From JAWWOW01 sp033851265 (GTDB lineage Bacteria; Actinomycetota; Actinomycetes; JAWWOW01), in the NCBI GenBank assembly GCA_033851265.1, contig JAWWOW010000007.1:62001-126000 (forward strand): 64,000 bases of DNA. The letters are read 5' to 3'. Shown in pieces: positions 29,000 through 41,283 of this stretch (position 1 is its first letter; every line of letters begins with the position of its first letter). The translations under genes and the position numbers were made by a program. A model generated the notes under the pieces. That model saw nothing but the letters and a program-made list of their open reading frames with translations. It had not been told where the DNA came from and searched no databases.

Positions 29000-30399
29000 T
29001 ACGACTCCACAGTCGCGCGGAGCCGGGCCACTGCGTCGACGATCCCGTTGGCGATCGACCATGCATCCGGCACTAGGTCGGGACACGCGATCAACCCGAT
29101 ATCGAGGTAGCCCATGTCCGACAGCACGGTCACGTTGAGACCGGATTGCGGCAGCAGCGGTCCGAGGGGGAACACCGCCTCGATCCGCGCACCAGCGAGG
29201 TAGAGCGGCACCGGCGGACCCATCATGTTGGAGACGACGAGACTGCAGAGCGGCGGGTGGTAGCGAGACAAGCCGAGCCGGGAGTACAAGCGGCCCCCGC
29301 CCGCCAGCATCAACGCCGGCGTCGCATCGGCCACGTCGGCGATGAAACCTTCACCCATCGCCTGCGTGGATTCCTTCGCTCCCGCTGTCTCTTTGGACAC
29401 TGCGCGGAGCTGGTCGAGAGGTTCAGCGAGATCGACCGGGAGGTTGATCCCGAGCCAGGTGATGCGGTCGGTGCCGGCAATGTCAGCCCCGCCCACCGAC
29501 ATCGGGCAGTTTGCCAGTGGGCGCGTGCCGGAGTCGTCGCCGTGTTTCAGGAAGTACTCCCGCAGCGCTCCCGTCACGGCCGTCAGCACGACGTCGTTGA
29601 CCGTGCCGCCGTGTCGGTCCTTCACAGCCTTCAAGTCGTCGAGCGGCACTCGCGTGAACGCCGTGGACCGGTTGGCCGTCAGCTGGCCGGTCAGCATCGT
29701 GTCCGGAGCGCCGAAGTCCGGCTTGAGTCCCGACATGCCACCGCGCACGCGTTTGACCACACCGCCGAGGAGGCCACCGGCCGAGCCAGCGGCGACCTTC
29801 CCGATACGGATGGGTGCCGCCGCTGCGTGCAGCGCGGCCCGCGCCAGCAACTCCTGCTGCGAGGGGCCAGCCGACTTCTCTTGCTTCGGCGGCGGCTCCA
29901 TCGTGCGTCCCTCGGCATCGAAGTCGAGCAGTTGCGCCATGAACTCGACGCCGGTTGCGCCGTACAACGTTGCGTGGTGGATGCGAGCAACGAGCGCGAT
30001 ACGCCCGTCCTCGAGGCCTTCAACGACGGTGAGGTGCCACAACGGCCGGTCACGGGGAAGCAGCTGGCTGGCGATGTCACCGACGACGTCGGCGAGGACG
30101 TGCCAGTCTCCGGGTGGCCGTGCGGTTATCCGATTCACATGGGCAGCGACGTCGACGTCGGAAACCGGCTGCCAGTACGGCCGGTCGAGGTGCAGGGGGA
30201 CCTGCACCAGCTCGCGAGTGAACGGCGGCATGTGCGGGATTCGCTCCACGAGCACATCGCACAACCGGTTGAACGAGTACGTCGAGTCGGAGTCCGTGGG
30301 GTCCAGCACAAGTACGCCGAGCACTTGCATCGGCGTCTCAGGGGACTCGAGCGCGAGTAGCGCCGAATCAGTGCCGGAGAGCTGCTCGAGGGGACTCAC
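28999..30399 (-). CDS. WS/DGAT-family acyltransferase with atypical active site
   Basis: 466-residue member of the wax ester synthase/diacylglycerol acyltransferase family, which joins acyl-CoA to alcohols or diacylglycerol. The family motif HHxxxDG appears as H141-H142-A-T-L-Y146-G147, with Tyr in place of Asp. The other hallmarks are normal: RPLWHLTVVEGL, a PLWDV-like segment, TVNDVVLTAVTGALREY and the C-terminal VVSNMMGPPVPLYLAGA. Loss of Asp does not always abolish activity in this family, but function is less sure than for the two paralogs in this window. GTG 30399 overlaps the acyl-CoA synthetase stop. Confidence 0.88.
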   Translation of the reverse strand: MSPLEQLSGTDSALLALESPETPMQVLGVLVLDPTDSDSTYSFNRLCDVLVERIPHMPPFTRELVQVPLHLDRPYWQPVSDVDVAAHVNRITARPPGDWHVLADVVGDIASQLLPRDRPLWHLTVVEGLEDGRIALVARIHHATLYGATGVEFMAQLLDFDAEGRTMEPPPKQEKSAGPSQQELLARAALHAAAAPIRIGKVAAGSAGGLLGGVVKRVRGGMSGLKPDFGAPDTMLTGQLTANRSTAFTRVPLDDLKAVKDRHGGTVNDVVLTAVTGALREYFLKHGDDSGTRPLANCPMSVGGADIAGTDRITWLGINLPVDLAEPLDQLRAVSKETAGAKESTQAMGEGFIADVADATPALMLAGGGRLYSRLGLSRYHPPLCSLVVSNMMGPPVPLYLAGARIEAVFPLGPLLPQSGLNVTVLSDMGYLDIGLIACPDLVPDAWSIANGIVDAVARLRATVES

Positions 30400-31997
30400 T
30401 TGGCTGCCAGCACCTCGTCGGCACGCTCGCGCGCCCACCGGTAGTCCGGCTTACCCGCCGGGGATCGCTCCACCTTGTCGACGAGTACCAGGTCCCGCGG
30501 CACCTTGTAACCGGCGATGTGCTCGCGCACATGCTTCTGCAGATCTTCAAGAGTGAGTTGCCGACCGCTGACGGGTTGTACGACGGCTACGACGCGCTCG
30601 CCCCAGCGGTCATCCGGTACGCCGATCACGACCGCGTCTTCGACATCAGGGTGCGAACGCAGCGGCTCTTCGACCTCTTCGGGATAGACCTTCTCGCCAC
30701 CCGTGTTGATGCATTGCGAACCGCGCCCCAGGATGCGGACCGTCCCGTCGGCTTCGACGGTCGCGTCGTCGCCGGTGATGGCCCAACGCTCGCCAGCTGC
30801 CTCGACGAACGTCTTCGCTGTTTTCTCTTCGTCATTGTGATAGCGCAACGGCACATGCCCGCGCCGGGCCACCTTGCCGACACCACCCGAGCCGGGCTCG
30901 ACCCTCTTGTTGTTCTCGTCCAACACAGCGGTGAACTCGTTGAGGGTGAATGCGGCGTCGCCGCCCTGACCCTTCGGGCCGAGAACACCCGTCTCCGACG
31001 ACCCGAATGTGTCGACGATCATCCGGTCGGGCAGCAGCTTGCGGATTCGTTCCTTGTTGTGCTCGGACAGCGCGGCGCCACCCGACGCGACCACCCACAG
31101 ACCAGATGTGTCGTACTTGTCGTGGTTGGCTTCGAGCTCGTCGAGCAGCGGCTTGGCCATGGCGTCGCCGATGACGACGAGTGTCAGCACCTTCTCCCGG
31201 CCGATCGTCTCCCAGATCTCGGGCGGGTCGAAGCGGCCGAGCGGCATCATCACAAGCTTGCCGCCGGTGTACAGCGTGTGAAATGCGAGCCAATGCGCAC
31301 TCGCGTGCATCAACGGCGGGGTCGCCAACGCGACGATGCCAGGCGGTGGCAACCGCTCGGCAAGCTCACGCTCGTCCTTGACGTGATTGCCCATCGACAT
31401 GACGTCGCCGCCGCCCATGCCCGACTTGAAGATGTCCTCATGCCGCCAGACCACGCCCTTGGGCATGCCGGTCGTCCCACCCGTGTAGATGAGATACAGG
31501 TCGTCATCCGAGCGACCGTCGACTTTCGGGCGGTCCGGTGATGCTGACGTCAGCGCATCTTCGTAACTGTCAGCATCCTGGACGGCCTCGACATCGCTTC
31601 CGTCCTCGACGACGAGCACCGAGTGCATGCCGGGTCGTTCGACCAGTGCCTTGCCGACTGGCACGCCGAACTGACGGTGATAGATGAGCGCGACGATTCC
31701 GGAGTCGTCGTAGAGATAACGGAGCTCGCGCTCGACGTAGCGGTAGTTCACGTTGATCGGTATCGCGCGGAGCTTGAACGCCGCGAGCATCGCCTCGACA
31801 TACTCCGTGCCGTTGGCGAGCTGGAGCCCGACCGGGTCATCCGGGCCGACGCCCGACTCGGCCAGGTAGTTGGCGAGCCGATTCGCGCGCTCGTCGAGCT
31901 CGCGGTAGGTCAGCCGCCGTTCGCCGGCAACGACCACCTCGCGGTCGGGATCAGCATCGACGACCGTTTCGAAGAGGTCGGCAAGGTTGAAACTCAC
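30396..31997 (-). CDS. acyl-CoA synthetase (AMP-forming)
   Basis: 533-residue adenylate-forming enzyme. P-loop motif LIYTGGTTGMPKGVVW, A5-like FGSSETG, A8 region ITGDDATVEADGTVRILGRG, and the C-terminal catalytic lysine segment SPAGKPDYRW. It would activate a carboxylic acid to its CoA ester, supplying the neighbouring acyltransferases. The frame remains open to 32342; GTG 31997 overlaps the hydrolase stop (GTGA) and begins SFNLADLFETVVD, typical for this family of mycobacterial FadD-like ligases. Confidence 0.93.
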   Translation of the reverse strand: MSFNLADLFETVVDADPDREVVVAGERRLTYRELDERANRLANYLAESGVGPDDPVGLQLANGTEYVEAMLAAFKLRAIPINVNYRYVERELRYLYDDSGIVALIYHRQFGVPVGKALVERPGMHSVLVVEDGSDVEAVQDADSYEDALTSASPDRPKVDGRSDDDLYLIYTGGTTGMPKGVVWRHEDIFKSGMGGGDVMSMGNHVKDERELAERLPPPGIVALATPPLMHASAHWLAFHTLYTGGKLVMMPLGRFDPPEIWETIGREKVLTLVVIGDAMAKPLLDELEANHDKYDTSGLWVVASGGAALSEHNKERIRKLLPDRMIVDTFGSSETGVLGPKGQGGDAAFTLNEFTAVLDENNKRVEPGSGGVGKVARRGHVPLRYHNDEEKTAKTFVEAAGERWAITGDDATVEADGTVRILGRGSQCINTGGEKVYPEEVEEPLRSHPDVEDAVVIGVPDDRWGERVVAVVQPVSGRQLTLEDLQKHVREHIAGYKVPRDLVLVDKVERSPAGKPDYRWARERADEVLAAK

Positions 31998-33121
31998 ACG
32001 GACTCCTTCGCGGCCGGCACCGTTGGGGGAGCACAGCGTGCGGCGCGCGTCGACAGGGCGGTGGTGCGCTTGTACGTGGCGACGATATCGGCCAGTAGCC
32101 CGTTGGTCAGCCAGCAGAAGGAGAGGCCGGTATCGGGGTCCGCCCAGGCGATCTGGCCGCCGAGACCGCTGGCGCCGAATGTCCGCGGTCCGGCCTCGAG
32201 CCCGAACTCGCGCACGGCTGCGTGGCCGTCGTCCCCGGCGACGGCGAGGCCGAGGGTGCGGTTTGCCGGGACACCACGCAGCGGGTCGACCAGGCGATTG
32301 CGGATGTTGCCGGTGCCGTCGGCGAGGACCACCGGATCCCACAACGGTGGTTCGTTGCGGAGTAGCGCCTGATAGAGCATCGCGACGTCCGCGGCGGTCG
32401 AGACTGCTCCGGACCCGGGAACGCCGACGGCGCGCACGTCAGGTTCGTTGTAAAGCAGGAGCACGTCGGGGACCGCCTCGTCGATGCCGAGGTTCCCCCC
32501 ACCGGAGTCCCCGACCATGCTGATCTCGACGACATCGCCACCCTCCTCGGGAGGTACGCCGAGCCGCAGCCGCTCGAGGCCGAGTGCAACGGCGACCCGC
32601 TCGTTGAGGAACGTCCGGTAGTCCTGGCCGCTCACCCGCTCGATCATCTCGGCGACAACCCAGTGGGCCGATGTCCCGTGGTACGCCATCGTCGTGCCAG
32701 GCTCGCTGTCGAGCCGCCAACTGGCGAACCGGGCCACCCGACCGGCGCTCGTGCGCCCTTCGCCGGGGCGCATCGGTGCGTTGGGGAAGCCGGCGGTGTG
32801 GGTGAGCAGGTGTTCCAGCGTCACCGCTTCCTTGCCGTTCGCACCGAACTCCGGGATGACCTCGACTACGCGCGTGTCAGGTGTCAGCGACCCGTCGCCG
32901 AGCAGCAACCAGGTGCCGGCGGCGACGTACGCCTTGGTCACTGACATGACGCTGTAGCGGGCTCCGGCCGGAGCATCCCCGAAGGTCACGTCGGCGACGA
33001 GCTGTCCATCCCTGGCCAAAGCGAGCTGGCAAGACGGAGCGCGGCCCGTTTCCACCTCGTGCTGCACGCGGGAGAGCAGCTCGTCGAGCGCGGCCGCATC
33101 GACGAGGCTCTGGTCGGGCAC
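31994..33121 (-). CDS. beta-lactamase-fold serine hydrolase / esterase
   Basis: About 375 residues of the class C beta-lactamase/esterase family. The nucleophile motif SxxK is in YSVMSVTKAYVA; the second motif position reads AYHGTSAHWVV (Tyr-x-x). There is no signal peptide, which argues for an intracellular lipase or esterase such as the LipL-type mycobacterial enzymes rather than a beta-lactamase. Two starts are possible: GTG 33121 (chosen) and ATG 33148, which would overlap the opposite gene's start codon. It is the first gene of the minus-strand lipid operon with SDR, acyltransferase and ligase. Confidence 0.85.
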   Translation of the reverse strand: MPDQSLVDAAALDELLSRVQHEVETGRAPSCQLALARDGQLVADVTFGDAPAGARYSVMSVTKAYVAAGTWLLLGDGSLTPDTRVVEVIPEFGANGKEAVTLEHLLTHTAGFPNAPMRPGEGRTSAGRVARFASWRLDSEPGTTMAYHGTSAHWVVAEMIERVSGQDYRTFLNERVAVALGLERLRLGVPPEEGGDVVEISMVGDSGGGNLGIDEAVPDVLLLYNEPDVRAVGVPGSGAVSTAADVAMLYQALLRNEPPLWDPVVLADGTGNIRNRLVDPLRGVPANRTLGLAVAGDDGHAAVREFGLEAGPRTFGASGLGGQIAWADPDTGLSFCWLTNGLLADIVATYKRTTALSTRAARCAPPTVPAAKESV

Positions 33122-33146
33122 CGGCGGATCGTGCCACAGTCGAGGC

Positions 33147-34556
33147 ATGCAGCGGATGCCAGGAGTCGATGCGGGCTACTTCTATATGGAGACGCCGTCG
33201 CTGCACATGCACACGTTGAAGATCGCGGTGCTCGACCCCCCCGAGGGCTACCACTTCGACATGCTCCGCGAGGAGCTCGACCGGCGGCTGCATCTGCTGC
33301 CGCCGTTCTCCAAGCGAGTCCTGCCGGTGCCCGGTGGTCTGTATCACCCGATGTGGTTCGAGGACGCATCCATCGACCTTGCCGACCACGTGCACCGTGT
33401 TGTGCTGCCCTCGCCGGGGACATGGGAGCAGGTCGAGGAAGAGATCGGTCGCATCGCTAGTACTCCACTCGATCGCACCCGCCCGTTGTGGGAGGCGCAT
33501 GCGATCGAAGGCCTGGCCGATGGCCGGATCGTGATCGTCTCCAAGGTGCACCACGCTCTCGCCGACGGCGTCGCCTCGGCGACCCTGCTCGCGAACGTGA
33601 TGGACTCGACACCGACGCACGTCCCGGTGGCACAACCAGAGGCCTGGCACACCGACGCGCTGCCGTCCAACCCTCAGCTCCTTGGGGGTGCACTGCGTGA
33701 CCTGTTGCGCGATCTGCTCCGACTCCCTGGGCTCTTGATACGCACGTTGCGCTCAGTTCTCCACGTGGTTCAGGCGCGCCGCGATGCAACCGTGAAGCCG
33801 CCGCGGCCGATCCTCGACGCGCCGCGTACGTCGTTCAACCGCGCGATCACCCCGCGTCGGTCGTTCGCAACGACATCGTTGTCGATCGACCAAGTGAAGA
33901 TCGTGCGACGAGCATTCGGCGCGTCGTTCACCGACGTCGTACTCGCTGTTGTTGGCGGTGCCATGCGGGAGTGGTTGATGTCGCGTGGCGAACTGCCCGA
34001 GCGATCCCTGCTCGCCGGCGTCCCGGTTGCCAATGACGACGCACTGGGTTCGAACCGGCTCATCGGCAACAAGGTGTCCAACATCTTCACCTCGTTGGGC
34101 ACGGACGTTGCCGACCCAGTCGAACGCCTGCGTCGAATAGGCGAGGTAACCGCTGCCTCGCGCAAGATGCAGGAGCTGCTCGGCCTGGACATGCTCGAGT
34201 CGTGGGTGCAGTACGCACCGCCCGCGCTGATGTCGGGGTTCATGAAGCTGTATTCGCGCCTCGGGCTGGCGAGCAAGCACCCGCCGCCGTTCAACGTGGT
34301 CGTATCGAACGTGCCGGGTCCCCGCGAGGAGCTCGACATTGCCGGAGCCCGTCTCGTGGATCTCTATTCGGTGGGTCCGATCCTCGAGGGCATCGGGCTG
34401 AACATCACGGTGTGGTCCTACCTCGACCGGCTGAACTTCTCCGCCATCGCCTGCCCGGACACGCTTCCCGACCTGCGCGGCATCGTCGACCGGTTGCAGC
34501 CGGCCCTCGGCGAGCTGGTGAAGGCAGCCGAGAACTCGGGGTCGTCCGCCAGCTAG
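33147..34556 (+). CDS. WS/DGAT-family acyltransferase
   Basis: 469-residue wax ester synthase/acyl-CoA:diacylglycerol acyltransferase. The start MQRMPGVDAGYFYMETPSL is typical of the family. The active-site motif is intact: H135-H136-A-L-A-D140-G141. Downstream segments SFTDVVLAVVGGAMREWL, GNKVSNIF and NVVVSNVPGPREELDIAG are the second conserved block. It probably makes storage or export lipids from acyl-CoA, partnering the divergent ligase/hydrolase operon with which it shares its start region. A stem-loop plus T-run terminator follows immediately. Confidence 0.93.
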   Translation: MQRMPGVDAGYFYMETPSLHMHTLKIAVLDPPEGYHFDMLREELDRRLHLLPPFSKRVLPVPGGLYHPMWFEDASIDLADHVHRVVLPSPGTWEQVEEEIGRIASTPLDRTRPLWEAHAIEGLADGRIVIVSKVHHALADGVASATLLANVMDSTPTHVPVAQPEAWHTDALPSNPQLLGGALRDLLRDLLRLPGLLIRTLRSVLHVVQARRDATVKPPRPILDAPRTSFNRAITPRRSFATTSLSIDQVKIVRRAFGASFTDVVLAVVGGAMREWLMSRGELPERSLLAGVPVANDDALGSNRLIGNKVSNIFTSLGTDVADPVERLRRIGEVTAASRKMQELLGLDMLESWVQYAPPALMSGFMKLYSRLGLASKHPPPFNVVVSNVPGPREELDIAGARLVDLYSVGPILEGIGLNITVWSYLDRLNFSAIACPDTLPDLRGIVDRLQPALGELVKAAENSGSSAS

Positions 34557-34557
34557 C

Positions 34558-34576
34558 GGCCGCCCCGGCCTTTTTT
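34558..34576 (+). terminator. intrinsic terminator after acyltransferase gene
   Basis: GGCCG (34558-34562), three-base loop, CGGCC (34566-34570), then six T residues. It begins two bases after the TAG of the WS/DGAT gene and is one of the few classic stem plus T-run terminators in the window. Confidence 0.8.
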
Positions 34577-34640
34577 CGCAAATCGGCCTTGCCGTCAGGC
34601 TGACGTGGTTACGTTTGTAGCCAATCGTCTGGGGGGTCCC

Positions 34641-35908
34641 ATGCGTCTCTTTCGTCGCAGTGTGCTGGCCGCAGTCGTGATGGCCGTTGTCGTTTGCTTG
34701 GCGGCCGCAGCCAATGCCGCTGCTGGTGATCTCGACCAGAGCTACGGCAACGGTGGCGTGATCAAGTTCGACGAACGGGGTGGCACGCGGGGGATCGGAG
34801 CTGTCGAGTTGCTGCCTAGCGGGCAGATACTCGCGGTCGTGTCTGGCACCCAGAACTCAGGTCGTGCGTATTCGTTGCTCACACGTCTGGACGCGACGGG
34901 TGCTGTCGATTCGAGCTTCGCCCAGTCCGGCTTCGCCACCCTGCCCGTGCCGCGCGCACGGATCTTCAAAATTGTCCGATACGAGGATGGCCGGCTCCTG
35001 CTCTTCGGCTCCTACGAGATGACGGACGAGTCGGCTGCCGCGGTTCTCATCGCCCTGAAGGCTGACGGCAGCGTCGAGACGACGTTTGGAAACCAGGGCG
35101 TTGCGGGAGCCCCTCCACCACAGGCCCATGACCGCCCGCAAGATGTCGCTGTGACCCGTGACGGATGGATATTCGTCGCGATGCGCGGTTACCAGCCCGG
35201 CGGTTTCCGCATCCTGCGCTTCACCGCGGACGGTCATCGCGACACCTCATTCGGCACCAATGGCGTGCTGAGCTCTCCATGGCCCGGCGCTGACGCGCGC
35301 ATCGGGGCGCTGCGCGCTCTTCGTGGAGGGGGGTTCGTCGCGGTGGGTGACGTCGGCGCGGCTGCGGGCCGGAGCTATTTGGCGGTTGCCGACTACAACA
35401 GCGATGGCACCCTGAACACCGCGTTTGACGGTAACGGTCAAGCGCGCTACGCCTTGACGCAGTCAGGTGACTACGGCGAGGGCGTCCTCGAGTTGCCGTC
35501 CGGCGACCTGCTCTTCAGTGTGGACTCACCAGTCGCTGGCTCGCTGCGTGAGGACACCTACTTGCTTCGAACACACGCTGACGGCAGCCGACGTTCTTCC
35601 TTCGGGTCGAACGGGCAGGTTCGGGTGGGGACCGCGGATATCGAGCACGGAGCGGTCGGCGTCGCGCGCTTGGCTTCGACACTGGTCGTCACGCGTTCGT
35701 CGGCGCAAGGACCCCTGATCTCGGCCATCGACCTTCTGGACATTGACAGTGGATTGCCCATCACGTCGTTCGGTTCAGCGGGAGAGCGGGTGCTACCCGA
35801 CGAGGCCGTGGGGATTCTCGGCTTCGATACGCAGAGCCGTATGTACGACAGCGGTCTCCAGGACGCGCCGTTCGCCCCGTACGACGTGATCGAACGTCGC
35901 TTGCTCAA

Positions 35909-35912
<4 letters not shown>
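34641..35912 (+). CDS. secreted delta-60 repeat beta-propeller-like protein
   Basis: 423 residues: a Sec signal peptide (MRLFRRSVLAAVVMAVVV, cleavage near ANAAAG), then seven repeats of about 50-60 residues each marked by a Ser/Tyr-Phe-Gly-x-Asn-Gly-type turn: LDQSYGNGG, VDSSFAQSG, VETTFGNQG, RDTSFGTNG, LNTAFDGNG, RRSSFGSNG, ITSFGSAGE. This is the delta-60 repeat, seen in extracellular propeller-like proteins of unknown role. The frame opens at 34605; ATG 34641 with a G-rich site upstream puts the signal peptide first. Its end overlaps the aconitase stop by four bases on the opposite strand. Confidence 0.85.
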
Positions 35913-38688
<2,776 letters not shown>

Positions 38689-38692
<4 letters not shown>

Positions 38693-39276
38693 CCCTGCTC
38701 CCTCTGAACGTCTGAGTACGGATCCTTGCGTACGGTTCGCTCGACCAGATCGAGGACGGCGTCGATGTCCGCGTCGGGGGTTCCGGCCGCGAGATGTACG
38801 ACGAGTCCGTCGTGTACTAGTCGTAGGAACGTCACCAGCGTGTCGACCGCGATGTCGTCGCGGACCGTTCCTGCAGCTTGGGCCGCGGCGAGCCGGTGCT
38901 GTGCTGAGTTGCGAATGGCGTCAAGGCGACGCTGCCACTCGCGGCGAAACGCCGGTTCGGTGCGCAGCCGTCGCGACACCTCGAGCTCGACACCGAGCCA
39001 GCCGGCATCGCGCTCGGGGAGGCGACGCATCGCTTCGATGAGGCCACCCTCGTCGACGACCGCAGCGGTCGCCTGCGCGTCTTCTTCGGCCAGCGCCAGG
39101 AACAGCGCTTCCTTGTCACGGAAATGATGAAAGATCGCGCCGCGGGACAGCCCCGTCTGCTGTTCGAGCACCCGCACGGTCGCACCCTCATAGCCGTGGC
39201 GAGCGAGTGCGCGGCGGGCACCGGCGAGGATTTCTCGTCGGCGCGCATCCACAGTTTCCGGTCGCAGTCGCGGCAC
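38689..39276 (-). CDS. acnR: TetR-family regulator of aconitase (AcnR-like)
   Basis: 195-residue TetR protein: HTH at about 33-52 (TVRVLEQQTGLSRGAIFHHFRD), then a helical ligand domain. It shares an operon with acnA (ATGA overlap), as AcnR-type repressors do in corynebacteria and mycobacteria, although there the regulator usually lies on the other side of acn. GTG 39276 is preceded at six bases by TACGCT on the same strand (39288-39283), the geometry of a leaderless promoter. Autoregulation of the whole operon is likely by inference. Confidence 0.88.
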
Positions 39277-39282
39277 CCGATG

Positions 39283-39288
39283 AGCGTA
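39283..39288 (-). promoter_or_regulatory. candidate -10 box of acnR-acnA
   Basis: TACGCT read on the minus strand ends six bases before the GTG of the TetR gene. No convincing -35 or AcnR-type CAG-N-AC palindrome was seen in the 164 bases shared with the divergent GH113-like gene; a short CGTACG palindrome at about 39299-39304 is the only dyad noted there. Confidence 0.4.
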
Positions 39289-39440
39289 GCACGCAAACCG
39301 TACGTCCGTCTTGGTTGCCGTGTGTGGGGGTTGTGGCTAGTTCGACCCGATATGTCTATCGTTACTGCTCACGCGCGCTGTCGTTGAGTTACCTGGGAAC
39401 ACTTCGTTCCACCCGCCGAACCACGCCTGGAAGGCTCTTA

Positions 39441-40604
39441 ATGCGCCGAGTTCGTCTCCGTGCCGCTGTCGCCGTCGCCGCTCTGGCGGTTGCCGCTCCG
39501 GCCGCCCTCGCAGCAGCCGCGCCCGCGGTCCACAGCCAGCGTGCCGCTGGGCCAGCAGCCGGGCCTCTCGGTCAGCAGGCAATCCCCCGGGACCCGGCTG
39601 GGCTCTTGAAGGGTGCTCAGATTCACGGCGTCATCCTCGGTGCGCCCGGGAGCAAGCCCGAGGACCTCAAGCGGGAGTTGCCGCGCCTGCGGGCGCTTGG
39701 CGTCAACATGGTCACCATCTACATCTACGCGTGGATGGACTCGCTCACGTCGTTGGAGGTGCGTTACGACCACGCGCTGACCATCAAGGACGCCGACCTG
39801 AAGGACCTGACGAACGCCGCGCATCGCGCCGGCCTGGCGGTCAAGTACGCCCCGATCATCAAGATCCGCAACGACCAGACCTGGCGCGGTCACATTGCAC
39901 CGACCAACGTTGCCCGCTGGTTCTCCTATTACGACTCGATGGTTCTGCACTACAGCAGAATCGCCAGGCCTTTGAACGTCGAGGTGTTCTCCATCGGCAG
40001 CGAGCTGAGCTCGATGCATAAGTACACCGACCAATGGATCAGGCTGGCCCTTGCGGCTAACAAGGGGTACCTCGGGATCACGACCTATATGGCCACCCCG
40101 GCTGGCATGAAGGGGATCGCGTGGTTCCGCTACGTCGACGTGATCTCCACCTCGCCGTACTACACGCTTTCCTCGAAGTCGCACCCGTCCATCGGCGAGC
40201 TGGTGTACGTGTGGCAGCACAGTTATCTGCCAACACTCAAGGCGATCTCGTTGAAGGAACGCCGCAAGATACTGATGGCCGAGATCGGCTATGCGTCCGT
40301 CGTCGGCACGACGTACAAACCGGCGCTCGCCTACCGGTCGCCCCAGCCGCCAGCGTCAGAGTCCGAGCAGGCCAACGCCTACGAGGCACTGATAAGGGCG
40401 ACCAAGGGGTCGGAGAGCTGGATGCGCGGGATCGTCTGGTGGAACTACGCCGCCTACAGCGGAGCACCGCCACTCGACACCAGTTATTCGATGCGTCTGA
40501 AGAAGGCTGAATGCGTGCTTGCGCGCTACTGGTCGAAGCAGTCGCTGGTCAGCCTGGTCCGGACGGGCGTCGTGCCTGCCGCGTGCCAGGCACGCACGAC
40601 CTGA
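39441..40604 (+). CDS. secreted GH113-like glycoside hydrolase
   Basis: 387 residues: signal peptide (MRRVRLRAAVAVAALAVA, cleavage near AAAAPA), a short linker, then a TIM-barrel region. FSIGSEL with Glu188 and ILMAEIGYAS with Glu281 match the acid/base and nucleophile positions of glycoside hydrolase family 113 (beta-mannanase-like). The segments LGVNMVTIYIYAW and AGLAVKYAPIIK are typical of the barrel start. Substrate specificity cannot be read from sequence. The frame is open from 39207; ATG 39441 is required for the signal peptide. Confidence 0.8.
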   Translation: MRRVRLRAAVAVAALAVAAPAALAAAAPAVHSQRAAGPAAGPLGQQAIPRDPAGLLKGAQIHGVILGAPGSKPEDLKRELPRLRALGVNMVTIYIYAWMDSLTSLEVRYDHALTIKDADLKDLTNAAHRAGLAVKYAPIIKIRNDQTWRGHIAPTNVARWFSYYDSMVLHYSRIARPLNVEVFSIGSELSSMHKYTDQWIRLALAANKGYLGITTYMATPAGMKGIAWFRYVDVISTSPYYTLSSKSHPSIGELVYVWQHSYLPTLKAISLKERRKILMAEIGYASVVGTTYKPALAYRSPQPPASESEQANAYEALIRATKGSESWMRGIVWWNYAAYSGAPPLDTSYSMRLKKAECVLARYWSKQSLVSLVRTGVVPAACQARTT

Positions 40605-40607
40605 CGG

Positions 40608-40624
40608 GCGGTTCGCACAACCGC
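40608..40624. terminator. short hairpin between convergent genes
   Basis: GCGGTT (40608-40613), loop CGCAC, AACCGC (40619-40624) lies exactly between the end of the GH113-like gene and the stop of the TetR gene. There is no T-run, so termination is only suggested by position. Confidence 0.4.
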
Positions 40625-41274
40625 TAGCGCCAGCGCTGACCGGTGTGCACAGCGTCGAGCCCAAGCCAGATCAGGTCCATCAAGGCCGCCGTCAGGGTGG
40701 CCGGGTCCAGGGCAGCGTCGCCGTCAGCGTGCGCAGCGAGTCGTTCGGACGCGCCGATGATTGCCTGCGCGAAGAGCCGCGCGCGGGCCATGTCCTGGTC
40801 GGGCAGGCCGGCCGCCACTAGTCCAGCGATGAACTCTCCCGACTCGCGTCGCACTCGCTCCAGCTGTTGCGCGGCCGCGTCGGTGCCTTGGACCTCGGCG
40901 AGCAGCACGCTCCACGCGCCCGCGTGCTCGTCGATGAACGTGAAGTAGGCCCGCAGCCCTCGCTCGAGGGCGTCCGCCGGGCCGGCCGCAGTGTCGGTGG
41001 CCGTCTGCATGACTGTGGCCAGCTCGGCCCCGGCACGGGCGACGACGGCGGCGAGCAGGCCGTCCTTGGAGCCGAAGTGGTCGTAGAGCACGGGCTTCGT
41101 GACCCCGGCTCGATCGGCGATCTCCTCCATCGAGGCGGCCCGGAAACCGCGTTGGCCGAAGACCTGTTCAGCGGTCGCCAGCAGCTGCTCGCTGCGGTCG
41201 GCGCGGGTCATCCGGCGGCGCGTTGGCCCGGTCGCAGTCGGGGCGGTCGCCGTGGGGGCGGCGGGATGTGTCAC
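40624..41274 (-). CDS. TetR-family transcriptional regulator
   Basis: 216 residues. A 20-residue low-complexity Ala/Thr/Pro N-terminus precedes the TetR HTH (about 40-70: EEIADRAGVTKPVLYDHFGSKDGLL). It is divergent from the Baeyer-Villiger monooxygenase gene, and a cluster of GGTA/TACC dyads lies between them, so it is probably the local repressor of that operon. GTG 41274 is seven bases after TAAAGT on the minus strand. An in-frame ATG nearer the HTH (MTRADRSEQL) is an alternative start that would drop the odd N-terminus. Confidence 0.9.
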   Translation of the reverse strand: MTHPAAPTATAPTATGPTRRRMTRADRSEQLLATAEQVFGQRGFRAASMEEIADRAGVTKPVLYDHFGSKDGLLAAVVARAGAELATVMQTATDTAAGPADALERGLRAYFTFIDEHAGAWSVLLAEVQGTDAAAQQLERVRRESGEFIAGLVAAGLPDQDMARARLFAQAIIGASERLAAHADGDAALDPATLTAALMDLIWLGLDAVHTGQRWR

Positions 41275-41283
41275 ACGTCATAC

